Of a stretch of DNA of 64,000 nucleotides, positions 56,692 through 64,000 are shown piece after piece; within the stretch, counting starts at the first letter, position 1; every line of letters begins with the position of its first letter. The DNA comes from Eupransor demetentiae (GTDB lineage Bacteria > Bacillota > Bacilli > Lactobacillales > Lactobacillaceae), in NCBI RefSeq assembly GCF_963930865.1, contig NZ_CAWVOH010000001.1:124001-188000 (forward strand). The letters run 5' to 3'. Made by a program: the position numbers and the translations under genes. The notes below the pieces were generated by a model, which saw only the letters and a program-made list of their open reading frames with translations, was not told where the DNA came from and did not search any database.

Positions 56692-57556
56692 GTTCGAAGA
56701 ATTTGCACAAGAATGGCGGCCACAGATTGACGCCACGATTCATTCAGAACTTGAACGGGTTATGCCTGCGCAAGAAAATGCCGACCTCAACGAAATGATG
56801 GCCTACGGTCTCTTTTCCGGTGGTAAGCGGGTACGTCCTCTGCTGACTTTGGCGGTTTGGGCTTCCTTTGGCCTTGAAATCCAAAAAGAGTGGCTCAAGC
56901 TGGCCTCAGCCATTGAGTGGGTTCACGCCTATTCTCTGGTGCATGACGACCTGCCGGCAATGGACAATGATCTGCTTCGCCGCGGCAAGCCCAGTTTGCA
57001 TGCCAAGTTTGGTTATGCCAATGCGATTTTGACGGGCGATGCCCTTTTGACCGGCGCCTTTGAAGTGATTTCTTCGGTCAAGGCTGTGCCGGCTGAAACG
57101 CTGTTAGAAGTGACCCGGGATTTGAGCCAGGCTGCCGGTGCAGCCGGTATGGTGGGTGGTCAATACCATGATATGGAAAACCACGAAGATCTTGATATTG
57201 ACCAAAGCTGGCTTTTCCAGGCCATTTACGAGCCAAAGACAGCGGCCTTAATTACCTATTCCCTAACGGCTGCTGGTCGTCTGTTGAACATGAATCGGAC
57301 TGACTTTCAGCTCTTGAAGCAGTGGGGAGAGAACTTTGGTTTGGCCTTCCAGGTTGCCGATGATATCGATGACTACGCCCAGGATGAGGAAGAGAACGTT
57401 AAGTCCTTGCCACAACTAGTCGGGATGGATAAGGCCGTTGAAGTTCGGGATGAACTCTTTTCCCGGGTTAAGGAAAGCTTGCAAGCTTTGGCAGAACGCA
57501 ATCAGGATTTTAATCCGGAATACTTAGCCGGTTTTTTGGCAAAATTGGAGCAGTAA
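56684..57556 (+). CDS. ispA: Polyprenyl (farnesyl/geranyl) diphosphate synthase
   Basis: Condenses IPP with DMAPP/GPP to supply undecaprenyl and quinone precursors. 290 residues. GGKRVRPLL (about 46-54), first aspartate motif HDDLPAMDND (about 87-96) and second ADDIDDYAQD (about 225-234), Lys in KTAAL, all-helical. Chain length not deducible. One base separates it from tlyA. Confidence 0.94.
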   Translation: MTKFEEFAQEWRPQIDATIHSELERVMPAQENADLNEMMAYGLFSGGKRVRPLLTLAVWASFGLEIQKEWLKLASAIEWVHAYSLVHDDLPAMDNDLLRRGKPSLHAKFGYANAILTGDALLTGAFEVISSVKAVPAETLLEVTRDLSQAAGAAGMVGGQYHDMENHEDLDIDQSWLFQAIYEPKTAALITYSLTAAGRLLNMNRTDFQLLKQWGENFGLAFQVADDIDDYAQDEEENVKSLPQLVGMDKAVEVRDELFSRVKESLQALAERNQDFNPEYLAGFLAKLEQ

Positions 57557-57557
57557 A

Positions 57558-58394
57558 ATGAGTGTTGAAAAAGAACGGGTTGATCAACTTTTGGTCCAGC
57601 AGGGACTCTTTACCTCCCGCGAACAGGCTAAGCGAGCCGTTATGGCGGGTCAGATTTTGGGCCTTAACGAAGAACGTTTGGACAAGCCAGGACAAAAAAT
57701 CCCAGTTACAACCGAATTGCATTTTAAGGGCGAACCTTTGCCTTACGTTTCCCGGGGTGGCTTGAAGTTGGCCAAGGCTATTGAAGCCTACCATCTGGAT
57801 TTGAAGGGTAAGAATGTGTTGGACATTGGCTCTTCGACCGGTGGTTTTACCGATGTTTCCCTACAAAACGGTGCTAGTCACGTTTATGCCCTGGATGTCG
57901 GGACTAATCAGTTGGCCTGGAAGCTGCGGATTGATGACCGCGTGACCGTCATGGAAAATACCAACTTTCGTTACACAAAGCTGGCCGACTTTACGGATGG
58001 GCGGCCTTCCTTTGCGACAATTGATGTTTCCTTTATTTCTTTGGCTTTGATTTTGCCACCCTTAGCCGAAATATTAGCTGAGGGAGATCAAGTGGTTTCC
58101 TTGATTAAACCGCAGTTTGAAGCTGGCCGAGAAAAGGTTGGTAAGCACGGCTTGATTAAGGATCCGGCAGTTCACCAAGAAGTTCTGGAAAAGACGGTAG
58201 CGATGATGCTGGCGGACGGTTTTTCTGTTGAACACCTTACCTTTTCACCGATTAAGGGTGGCCAGGGAAACATTGAATTTCTGGCAGTTTTGAAGCGGGA
58301 GCAAGAGCCAAAGTTAGATCCTGCCATTAAAATTGATGGTCTGGTAGCTGCGGCTCACGGCCAGTTGGATCAAAAAGCGGGATCGAATTCGTAA
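57558..58394 (+). CDS. tlyA: TlyA-family rRNA 2'-O-methyltransferase
   Basis: 278 residues: N-terminal S4 RNA-binding domain (RVDQLLVQQGLFTSREQAKRAVMAGQI, about 7-33) and a FtsJ-like SAM domain with YVSRGGLKLAKAI, VLDIGSSTGGFTDVSLQNGA (about 91-110) and DVSFISLALILPPL. In mycobacteria TlyA methylates 16S/23S rRNA; target here is inferred. An argR gene, common between tlyA and recN, is absent. Confidence 0.92.
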   Translation: MSVEKERVDQLLVQQGLFTSREQAKRAVMAGQILGLNEERLDKPGQKIPVTTELHFKGEPLPYVSRGGLKLAKAIEAYHLDLKGKNVLDIGSSTGGFTDVSLQNGASHVYALDVGTNQLAWKLRIDDRVTVMENTNFRYTKLADFTDGRPSFATIDVSFISLALILPPLAEILAEGDQVVSLIKPQFEAGREKVGKHGLIKDPAVHQEVLEKTVAMMLADGFSVEHLTFSPIKGGQGNIEFLAVLKREQEPKLDPAIKIDGLVAAAHGQLDQKAGSNS

Positions 58395-58426
58395 TATATA
58401 ACGGGGATGCCCAGAAAGGCATGTAC

Positions 58427-60097
58427 ATGTTAGAAAATCTGATTATTGAAAACTTTGCCATTATTGACCAAGTCGATTTGACCTTTGAAGAAGGCATGTC
58501 GGTTTTGACTGGTGAAACGGGTGCTGGAAAGTCGATTATTATCGATGCTTTAGCCATGTTAGCTGGTGCCCGTGCCAATTCCACCATGATTCGTCGTGGT
58601 GCTGAAAAGGCGACTTTGCAGGCGGTTTTTTCTTATCAAGCGGATGGAGAATTGGCGCATTTTCTAGCCGAGGAAGACTTGCTGGGTGATGATCATGAAG
58701 TCATCATTTACCGTGAATTTAATCAAAAGGGCCGCAACAACATTCGTGTCAACGGTACTTTAGTGAATTTAAAAACCTTGTCTACGCTGGGAACTTATCT
58801 AGTTGATATTCAGGGCCAGCACGATACCCAGTTGCTTTTAAATGATCAAAAGCATTTACCCCTTCTGGATTCCTTTGCCGGGCAAGCGCTGACAAAGGTT
58901 AAGCAGGCTTATCAAGGGCTCTACCAGGACTTTCGGAAAGTGACGCAGCAGATTAAGTCCTTGGAAAGCAACCAGGCTGAAATTTCCCAGCGCTTGGATC
59001 TCTTGAAATTTCAGCAGGAAGAGTTGGCGACGGCGAATTTGCAAGCCGGCGAAGAAGATGAACTCTTAGCCCAACGGAACCGTCTGCAAAACTTTAAGAA
59101 AATTTCAGACAGCTTGGAAAGTGCTGACCGAGCTTTGAATGGTGAAGTCGGCGATGGTGTCTTGGACCGTTTGGCAGAAATTCGCCAAAATCTTCAGGAA
59201 GCGGCCAGTTACGACGAAGCTTATCAGAATTTGAGTCAGACCATCAGTGATGCCTACTATTCCGCTCAAGAGGCGAGTCGCGACCTAGATGAACGCTTGA
59301 GTAGCCTCTCCTTTGATGAACAGGAGTTGATTAAGATTGATGATCGTTTGCAAGAGATTCACCGCTTAGAGCGTAAGTATGGTGCTACAGTTGATGATGT
59401 CTTGGCCTTTCAGGCAAAGGTTGAGAAAGATCTTTCCAGCATGGGCGCTGATGATTTGGATTTGACCCAGCTGGAAGCTAAGCGGCAAACCTTGCGAGCT
59501 GAAATTGCTAAACAAGCGGACGCTTTGCATGCGGTCCGTGCGAAGGCTGCTGAGGCTCTGGAAAAAGATGTTAATCAGCAGCTGGCAGACTTGCTCATGC
59601 CCGAAGCTCGCTTTGAAGTTCGTTTTGAACGGATTGAAGGTTATTTGCCGACTGGTAATGACCGGATTGCTTTTTACGTTCAAACCAACCGTGGGGAGGG
59701 CATGGCACCCTTGGTTAAGATTCCTTCTGGTGGGGAAGCCGCTCGTTTGATGCTTGCTCTCAAGACGGTCTTTATCCACCAGCAAGAAGTTGCTACGGTG
59801 GTCTTTGATGAAATTGATACTGGGGTTTCTGGCCGTGTGGCCCGAGCGATTGCCTTGAAGATGAAGGCGATTGCCCAAAAGGTTCAGGTTTTGGCCATTA
59901 CGCACTTGCCCCAGGTTGCGGCTGCCGCTGATCACCACTACTTCATCGAAAAAAGCATTCATGATGACCGGACCGTTACATCGGTTCAAGCCCTGGACGA
60001 GGCTGGTCGCCTGGATGCTCTGGCACGGATGCTTTCCGGTAACGAGATTACCGAAGCGGCTCTGGCCAACGCGCGTGAATTACGAAAAAATCAATAA
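58427..60097 (+). CDS. recN: DNA repair protein RecN
   Basis: SMC-like ATPase in double-strand-break repair, 556 residues. MLENLIIENFAIIDQ is the family start; ATG 58427 sits 7 nt after GAAAGG, better than ATG 58421. Walker A GETGAGKSIIIDAL (about 30-43), central coiled coil (about 155-350), C-terminal signature SGGEAARLMLALK and Walker B VVFDEIDTGVSG (about 461-472). Confidence 0.95.
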   Translation: MLENLIIENFAIIDQVDLTFEEGMSVLTGETGAGKSIIIDALAMLAGARANSTMIRRGAEKATLQAVFSYQADGELAHFLAEEDLLGDDHEVIIYREFNQKGRNNIRVNGTLVNLKTLSTLGTYLVDIQGQHDTQLLLNDQKHLPLLDSFAGQALTKVKQAYQGLYQDFRKVTQQIKSLESNQAEISQRLDLLKFQQEELATANLQAGEEDELLAQRNRLQNFKKISDSLESADRALNGEVGDGVLDRLAEIRQNLQEAASYDEAYQNLSQTISDAYYSAQEASRDLDERLSSLSFDEQELIKIDDRLQEIHRLERKYGATVDDVLAFQAKVEKDLSSMGADDLDLTQLEAKRQTLRAEIAKQADALHAVRAKAAEALEKDVNQQLADLLMPEARFEVRFERIEGYLPTGNDRIAFYVQTNRGEGMAPLVKIPSGGEAARLMLALKTVFIHQQEVATVVFDEIDTGVSGRVARAIALKMKAIAQKVQVLAITHLPQVAAAADHHYFIEKSIHDDRTVTSVQALDEAGRLDALARMLSGNEITEAALANARELRKNQ

Positions 60098-60098
60098 T

Positions 60099-60130
60099 AA
60101 AAAAGGTTGGCAAACTGCCAACCTTTTTTT
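60099..60130. terminator. Bidirectional terminator between recN and pbuG
   Basis: AAAAGGTTGGCA-AAC-TGCCAACCTTTTTTT perfect stem. Confidence 0.92.
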
Positions 60131-61436
60131 AATGGGTGATGGTGAAGAGATAAAGAATGAAGATTAGTGCCAAAGCATACATGATTGGATGAACCTTCTT
60201 GGCCCGTCCTGTAGTAATCATGGTGATGGGGTAGACGATGAATCCCAGAGCAATACCGTCGGAAATCGAGTAAGTTAGTGGCATGCCAATCACAATCAGG
60301 AAGGATGGCGCCGCAATGGCCAAGTCCTGCCAATTGATTTTCCGTAAGTTGTTGGCCATCAAGATGCCGACCACTACAAGAGCAGGGGCCGTAACTTGCG
60401 AGGTAACCACTGTTAGGAGTGGTGAAAAGAGTAGGGAAATCAGGAAGAAGAAGCCAGTGATGACTGAAGCAAAACCAGTTCTTCCTCCCACAGCGATTCC
60501 GGATGAAGATTCAACGAAGGCTGAAGTTGGTGAAGTTCCAATTACCGCACCAACGGTCATACCCACGGCATCGGCCATCAAAGCACTCCCAGCACGGGGC
60601 ATCTTGTTATCTTTCATGAAGCCGGCTTGTTCAGCTAAGCCAATCAAGGTTCCGGCGGTATCAAAGAAAGTTACAATGAGGAAAGTCAGGATGACCATGA
60701 TCATTTGGAAAGAATTGATTTGGCCCAATGCAGCGAAGCTCTTACCCATGGTTGGCGCAAGTGATGGTGCATTTGAAATCAAAGTGTGGGGAAGTTGAAT
60801 TTGCTTCGTTAGAATGCCGACCACGCTGGTCAAAATCATCCCAACAAAGATGGCGGCAGGAACCTTACGCGCCATCAAAACCAAGGTCACGACAATTCCA
60901 AAGATAGCCAGCAAGGTGCTAGCGCTTGTGAGGTGGCCCAGGCTAACCATGGTATCCTTGTTGGCAATGATGATACCGGCGTTATGCAAACCGATGAAGG
61001 CGATAAAAAGCCCGATTCCCGCAGCAATCGCCAACTTGAGGTCTTGTGGAATACTATCGATGATTTTTTCACGGATTTTAAATAGTGTAATCAGCAAGAA
61101 GATGACGGCGGCAACTAAAATACCGGCCATGGCAGTTTGCCAAGGAACCCCCATTCCGACAACGACGGAATAGGCGAAGAAGGCGTTGACACCCAGGCCG
61201 GGGGCAATGGCAATCGGGTAGCGGGCCACAATGCCCATAAAGAGGGTGGCAATGGCTGACGTAATGGCAGTCGCCGTGAAGACGGCGCCACTGTCCATAC
61301 CCGCTGCACTCAACACTGTCGGATTCAAGAACAGAATGTAGGCCATGGCGAAGAAGGTCGTCGTTCCGGCAATGATTTCAGTTCGGTAGGAAGTTTTTTC
61401 TTCCTGGAAGTGGAAATACTTGGCAATAAAAGACAT
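60129..61436 (-). CDS. pbuG: Purine permease, NCS2/AzgA type (PbuG-like)
   Basis: Membrane hypoxanthine/guanine (possibly adenine) importer, 435 residues, about 12-14 helices. EIIAGTTTFFAMAYILFLNPTVLS (about 20-43), PIAIAPGLGVNAFFAYSVV (about 73-91), FFDTAGTLIGLAEQAG and GTSPTSAFVESSSGIAVGGRTG (about 300-321) are diagnostic of AzgA/PbuG. Upstream DNA carries several PurBox-like sites, consistent with the PurR encoded in this window. Single gene. Confidence 0.93.
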   Translation of the reverse strand: MSFIAKYFHFQEEKTSYRTEIIAGTTTFFAMAYILFLNPTVLSAAGMDSGAVFTATAITSAIATLFMGIVARYPIAIAPGLGVNAFFAYSVVVGMGVPWQTAMAGILVAAVIFLLITLFKIREKIIDSIPQDLKLAIAAGIGLFIAFIGLHNAGIIIANKDTMVSLGHLTSASTLLAIFGIVVTLVLMARKVPAAIFVGMILTSVVGILTKQIQLPHTLISNAPSLAPTMGKSFAALGQINSFQMIMVILTFLIVTFFDTAGTLIGLAEQAGFMKDNKMPRAGSALMADAVGMTVGAVIGTSPTSAFVESSSGIAVGGRTGFASVITGFFFLISLLFSPLLTVVTSQVTAPALVVVGILMANNLRKINWQDLAIAAPSFLIVIGMPLTYSISDGIALGFIVYPITMITTGRAKKVHPIMYALALIFILYLFTITH

Positions 61437-61529
61437 GATTTTCTCCCAATAATTCGGTCAAATAACAACAAATCCATTCTAGCAGGAAATTACGACTTTT
61501 ATGATAAAAAATCAGGAAAAATTGATACA

Positions 61530-61603
61530 AAATCCGAATATTATTGCTTAAATAAAGTAAATTAAATAAATAAACGAACGATATTAAAATAATGTTCGGA
61601 TTT
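61530..61603. promoter_or_regulatory. Cluster of PurBox-like sites upstream of pbuG
   Basis: AAATCCGAATATT (61530-61542, plus strand, one base from consensus), ATAAACGAACGAT (61570-61582, two differences) and AATGTTCGGATTT (61591-61603), whose complement AAATCCGAACATT is a perfect AWWWCCGAACWWT PurBox. The last two are inverted. They lie about 95-170 bp upstream of the pbuG ATG, between it and the divergent aminopeptidase gene. Confidence 0.65.
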
Positions 61604-61632
61604 AACTACTGGAGCAATCAGTCGAGGAATTT

Positions 61633-61662
61633 TTGTCAATCACTTTCTTTCTAAGCTATAAT
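61633..61662 (+). promoter_or_regulatory. Promoter of the aminopeptidase-ftsW operon
   Basis: TTGTCA (61633-61638), 18-nt spacer, TATAAT (61657-61662). Confidence 0.7.
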
Positions 61663-61692
61663 AAAGTGACTAATAGAAGGGGACGAAAAGGC

Positions 61693-62763
61693 ATGGATAA
61701 CGAAACTTGGCAGAGCATTGTAAAGTATACGGAATTGCAAGGGACATCTGGTCAAGAAGACCGGGTGGCTGAAGCTTTTAGAGCGGATTTGACGCCCTTG
61801 GTTGACCAAGTTTATCGCAATGGTCTTGGTGGCGTTTTCGGTGTAAAAGAAGGTCATAGTGCGGGTCCGCGCGTGATGTTTGCTGCTCATCTGGATGAAG
61901 TTGGTTTCATGGTTTCTGAGATTTTGCCAACTGGTAATTTTAAAGTTGTTACCCTGGGTGGTTGGAATCCGATGACGGTTTCTTCCCAACGCTATACCTT
62001 GTTTACGCGAAAAGGTCAGTATCCAGTTGTTTCGGGTGCCGTTTCACCCCATCTTTTGCGCCAGGGCGGTGCCGCTAACCAAGTCAAGATTGCCGATATG
62101 ATTTTTGATGCGGGCTTTGTTGACCGCGCTGAAGCGCAGGCTTTCGGCGTGCAACCCGGTGATTTTATCGTTCCAGAAACGAAAACCGTTATGACGGCCA
62201 ACAAGAAGCGCGTTATGTCGAAGTCTTGGGATGACCGCTTTGGGGTGGTAACCGTCTTGGAAGCCTTGACTGCCTTGCAGGGCGTGCAGACACCAAACAC
62301 CTTGATTATGGGTGCCAACACTCAAGAAGAAGTTGGTTTGCGTGGTGCTCCGGCAGCCGTTAACCAGCTCAAACCGGACATTTTCTTTGCCATTGACACT
62401 TCAGCCGCAGATGATAATGCTGTCCTGGAAGGCCATCAAGGCCACTTAAACGAGGGAGCGCTTCTGCGCGTTTACGATCCTACAGTGGTTACGCCACACC
62501 GTTTGAAGGACTTTATCCAAACAACGGCGGAGGACAATCACATTCCTTACCAGTTCTTCCTTTCAAAGGGAGGCACGGATGCGGCCGCTGCGCAAAGTCA
62601 GTTAGCCGGAGTGCCTTCGGTTGCCGTTGGAATGGCCTCGCGCTATTTGCACACACACGAAACGGTCTGGGCCATCGATGACTTTGAAGCCGCCAAGGAA
62701 CTTGTTGTTGCGCTTGCTAAGAACCTAGACCAGTCTGTTTACCAAACAATCATGGGTGCCTGA
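61693..62763 (+). CDS. M42-family aminopeptidase (PepA type)
   Basis: Cytosolic di-metal aminopeptidase, 356 residues; LAB PepA releases N-terminal Glu/Asp. ATG 61693 follows AAGGGG. Metal ligands: FAAHLDEVGFMV (His), SWDDRFG (bridging Asp, near 180), catalytic Glu pair NTQEEVGLRGA (near 214), IDTSAADD and the last His in YLHTHETVW. Substrate preference is inferred. Overlaps ftsW by one base (TGATG). Confidence 0.9.
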   Translation: MDNETWQSIVKYTELQGTSGQEDRVAEAFRADLTPLVDQVYRNGLGGVFGVKEGHSAGPRVMFAAHLDEVGFMVSEILPTGNFKVVTLGGWNPMTVSSQRYTLFTRKGQYPVVSGAVSPHLLRQGGAANQVKIADMIFDAGFVDRAEAQAFGVQPGDFIVPETKTVMTANKKRVMSKSWDDRFGVVTVLEALTALQGVQTPNTLIMGANTQEEVGLRGAPAAVNQLKPDIFFAIDTSAADDNAVLEGHQGHLNEGALLRVYDPTVVTPHRLKDFIQTTAEDNHIPYQFFLSKGGTDAAAAQSQLAGVPSVAVGMASRYLHTHETVWAIDDFEAAKELVVALAKNLDQSVYQTIMGA

Positions 62764-63941
62764 TGTTAAAGAAGTTACAGAAATTAGATTATTGGATTGC
62801 CGTGCCCTATGCCGCTCTATCTGCTCTGGGAGTCGTCATGGTTTTTTCGGCGAGTCAAAATGCTTACACTAGCCCTGTGGCTTCCTTTTTAAAGCAGTTA
62901 CTCTTTGTTGTTGTGGGTTGGCTGACGGCCTTTTTCTTCTTTCATATCTCTGTCAAAGCCCTTAAAAATCCACGTAATCTGCAAAAATTCATGTGGATTA
63001 CAGCCGGCCTACTCCTAATTGCCCGCTTTATGCCGGCCGTTAATGGGGCTCACGGCTGGATTCGCTTGGGTTCCTTTATGACCTTTCAGCCGGTTGAGAT
63101 GGCCAAGCTGGTTTTAATTTTGTACTTTGCCGATTTACTAACCCGTTACCCCTGGTATTCGGAGCTGCCCTTTAGCCGGCAGATTCGCAATTGGCGTAAC
63201 CGCTGGACCTTGTTGTTTATTCCCGCCGTCATCCTAGCCCTTTACCTAGCCATGCCCGATTTGGGAAACCTTTTCATCACATTGGTGATTTTGATTGTGC
63301 TCTGGATGGCCTCGGGTGTCTCCAGTCGCTGGACCTTCTTCTGGGTGATTTTGGGTGCCTTGGCTTTGATGTTCCTGCCGGAATTAATTCGGATGTTGCA
63401 CCTCGGTGAATCTTCATCCTATGCCATCCGTCGTTTGACCAACTTTGTTAATCCATGGCAAAACATGGATCAGAGTCGGCAGTTGTTATATTCTTACTAT
63501 GCCATTGCCCGTGGAGGATTCTTCGGTGCAGGGCTTGGAAACTCGATTATTAAGCCTTTCCTACCCGAATCAAATACCGACTTTATCATGGCCGTAGCGA
63601 CGGAAGAACTAGGGGCCTTGGTGGTTTCCATGGTGTTGATTTCACTTTTGATTTTGATTGGCCGTTTGCTTTACCTTGGCATCAAAGAAAAGTCTCAGTA
63701 TTACCGCCTTTTGCTCTTTGGCATTGCCGCTTTGCTCTTGATGCAGGCCTTTGTTAACTTGGGCGGTGTTGTCGGTTTGCTACCGATTACGGGCGTTGTT
63801 TTCCCCTTTATTTCCGGTGGAGGGTCCTCCTTCATCGTCTTTTCAGTGGCGATTGGCCTAGCTCTTAATATTTCCGCTAAAAGTCGTAAGCAGGTTGTGA
63901 TTAACCCTGGCGACACCTTAGCAAGAAAGGATTTGCGATGA
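62763..63941 (+). CDS. ftsW: Cell division lipid II polymerase FtsW (SEDS family)
   Basis: Septal peptidoglycan glycosyltransferase, 392 residues, about 10 helices. MVFSASQNAY near the N-terminus, GAHGWIRLGSFMTFQPVEMAKL (about 97-118), AMPDLGN, the large loop near 230 and PESNTDFIMAVATEELG plus GVVFPFISGGGSS near 340 mark SEDS proteins; the latter segments favour FtsW over RodA. Overlaps ylbG by ATGA. Confidence 0.9.
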   Translation: MLKKLQKLDYWIAVPYAALSALGVVMVFSASQNAYTSPVASFLKQLLFVVVGWLTAFFFFHISVKALKNPRNLQKFMWITAGLLLIARFMPAVNGAHGWIRLGSFMTFQPVEMAKLVLILYFADLLTRYPWYSELPFSRQIRNWRNRWTLLFIPAVILALYLAMPDLGNLFITLVILIVLWMASGVSSRWTFFWVILGALALMFLPELIRMLHLGESSSYAIRRLTNFVNPWQNMDQSRQLLYSYYAIARGGFFGAGLGNSIIKPFLPESNTDFIMAVATEELGALVVSMVLISLLILIGRLLYLGIKEKSQYYRLLLFGIAALLLMQAFVNLGGVVGLLPITGVVFPFISGGGSSFIVFSVAIGLALNISAKSRKQVVINPGDTLARKDLR

Positions 63942-64000
63942 CTTTTGAAGTGCAGCCCCGTCGGGCCATTTACGTATACATGCGCTCGTTAAAATATCTG
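63938..64000 (+). CDS. ylbG: YlbG family protein (DUF2129), 3' truncated by window end
   Basis: Only 21 residues are visible (MTFEVQPRRAIYVYMRSL...). FEVQPRRAIYVYMRSLKYL matches the start of the YlbG/UPF0298 family, and AGAAAGG precedes the ATG. In Firmicutes ylbG lies near rsmD and coaD, after ftsW. Confidence 0.7.
   Translation, partial: MTFEVQPRRAIYVYMRSLKYL

Noticed and set aside
59366..59989. 207-codon minus-strand frame inside recN
   Set aside because: Shadow of recN coding sequence.

Overview
This window is a contiguous piece of a low-to-moderate GC Gram-positive chromosome, almost certainly a lactic acid bacterium of the Leuconostoc/Fructobacillus/Convivina/Weissella type (heterofermentative Lactobacillaceae). 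The evidence is a gluconate to 6-phosphogluconate to ribulose-5-phosphate module with a short-form 6-phosphogluconate dehydrogenase, a close resemblance of an aminotransferase to the Lactobacillus buchneri isoleucine 2-epimerase and of a permease to lactococcal BcaP, T-box control of alaS and his, cytochrome bd genes cydABDC, and typical Firmicutes clusters (pcrA-ligA-camS, rpoY-rnjA, tatD-rnmV-rsmA-veg-purR-glmU, xseAB-ispA-tlyA-recN). TTG is the favoured leucine codon. No rRNA, tRNA, CRISPR array, transposase or prophage gene was seen; this is core chromosome with a few unusual inserts. The species is not resolved.

Layout. 1-2.04 kb: end of an MFS drug exporter, two tiny highly charged ORFs and udk. 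2.06-7.03 kb: an RpiR regulator divergent from gnd, then gntK and gntP; a palindrome sits between two well-formed divergent promoters. 7.06-11.7 kb: aspartate-type APC permease, BcaP-like permease and isoleucine 2-epimerase. 11.74-15.4 kb: Ala T-box, alaS, ireB, ruvX. 15.45-23.9 kb: complete histidine pathway: hisK, then a His T-box and a fused hisZ-hisG gene followed by hisDBHAFIEC. This block separates ruvX from yrzB (24.0 kb), which are normally neighbours. 24.4-31.1 kb: cydAB, cydDC and a membrane-anchored glucosaminidase; a Rex-like site overlaps the cydA start point. 31.1-37.9 kb: mscL (minus), pcrA, ligA, camS, and an unknown membrane protein. 38.0-42.3 kb: S-box-like riboswitch plus metK; a degenerate lipid-kinase-like protein; RNase J and rpoY. 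42.5-50.5 kb: efp, Asp23-like, nusB, tatD, rnmV, rsmA, veg, a metal ABC transporter, purR, glmU. 50.5-53.1 kb: two Met/His-rich DUF1541 (YdhK) proteins and a disulfide oxidoreductase-like flavoprotein, a probable metal or redox stress unit. 53.1-54.2 kb: two unknown small proteins and an unidentified RNA of about 230 nt with its own promoter and terminator. 54.3-60.1 kb: pyridoxine/HMP kinase, xseA-xseB-ispA-tlyA-recN. 60.1-64 kb: PbuG-type purine permease with PurBox-like sites, M42 aminopeptidase, ftsW and the start of ylbG.

Most notable: a single-polypeptide HisZ-HisG ATP phosphoribosyltransferase; the his operon inserted inside the ireB-ruvX-yrzB cluster; two genes (gntP, purR) whose Shine-Dalgarno is separated from the start by a perfect inverted repeat that could fold and bring the two together; a stand-alone structured RNA at 53.96-54.19 kb; AlaRS lacking its editing-domain zinc cysteine; and a small gene whose promoter predicts a leaderless mRNA.
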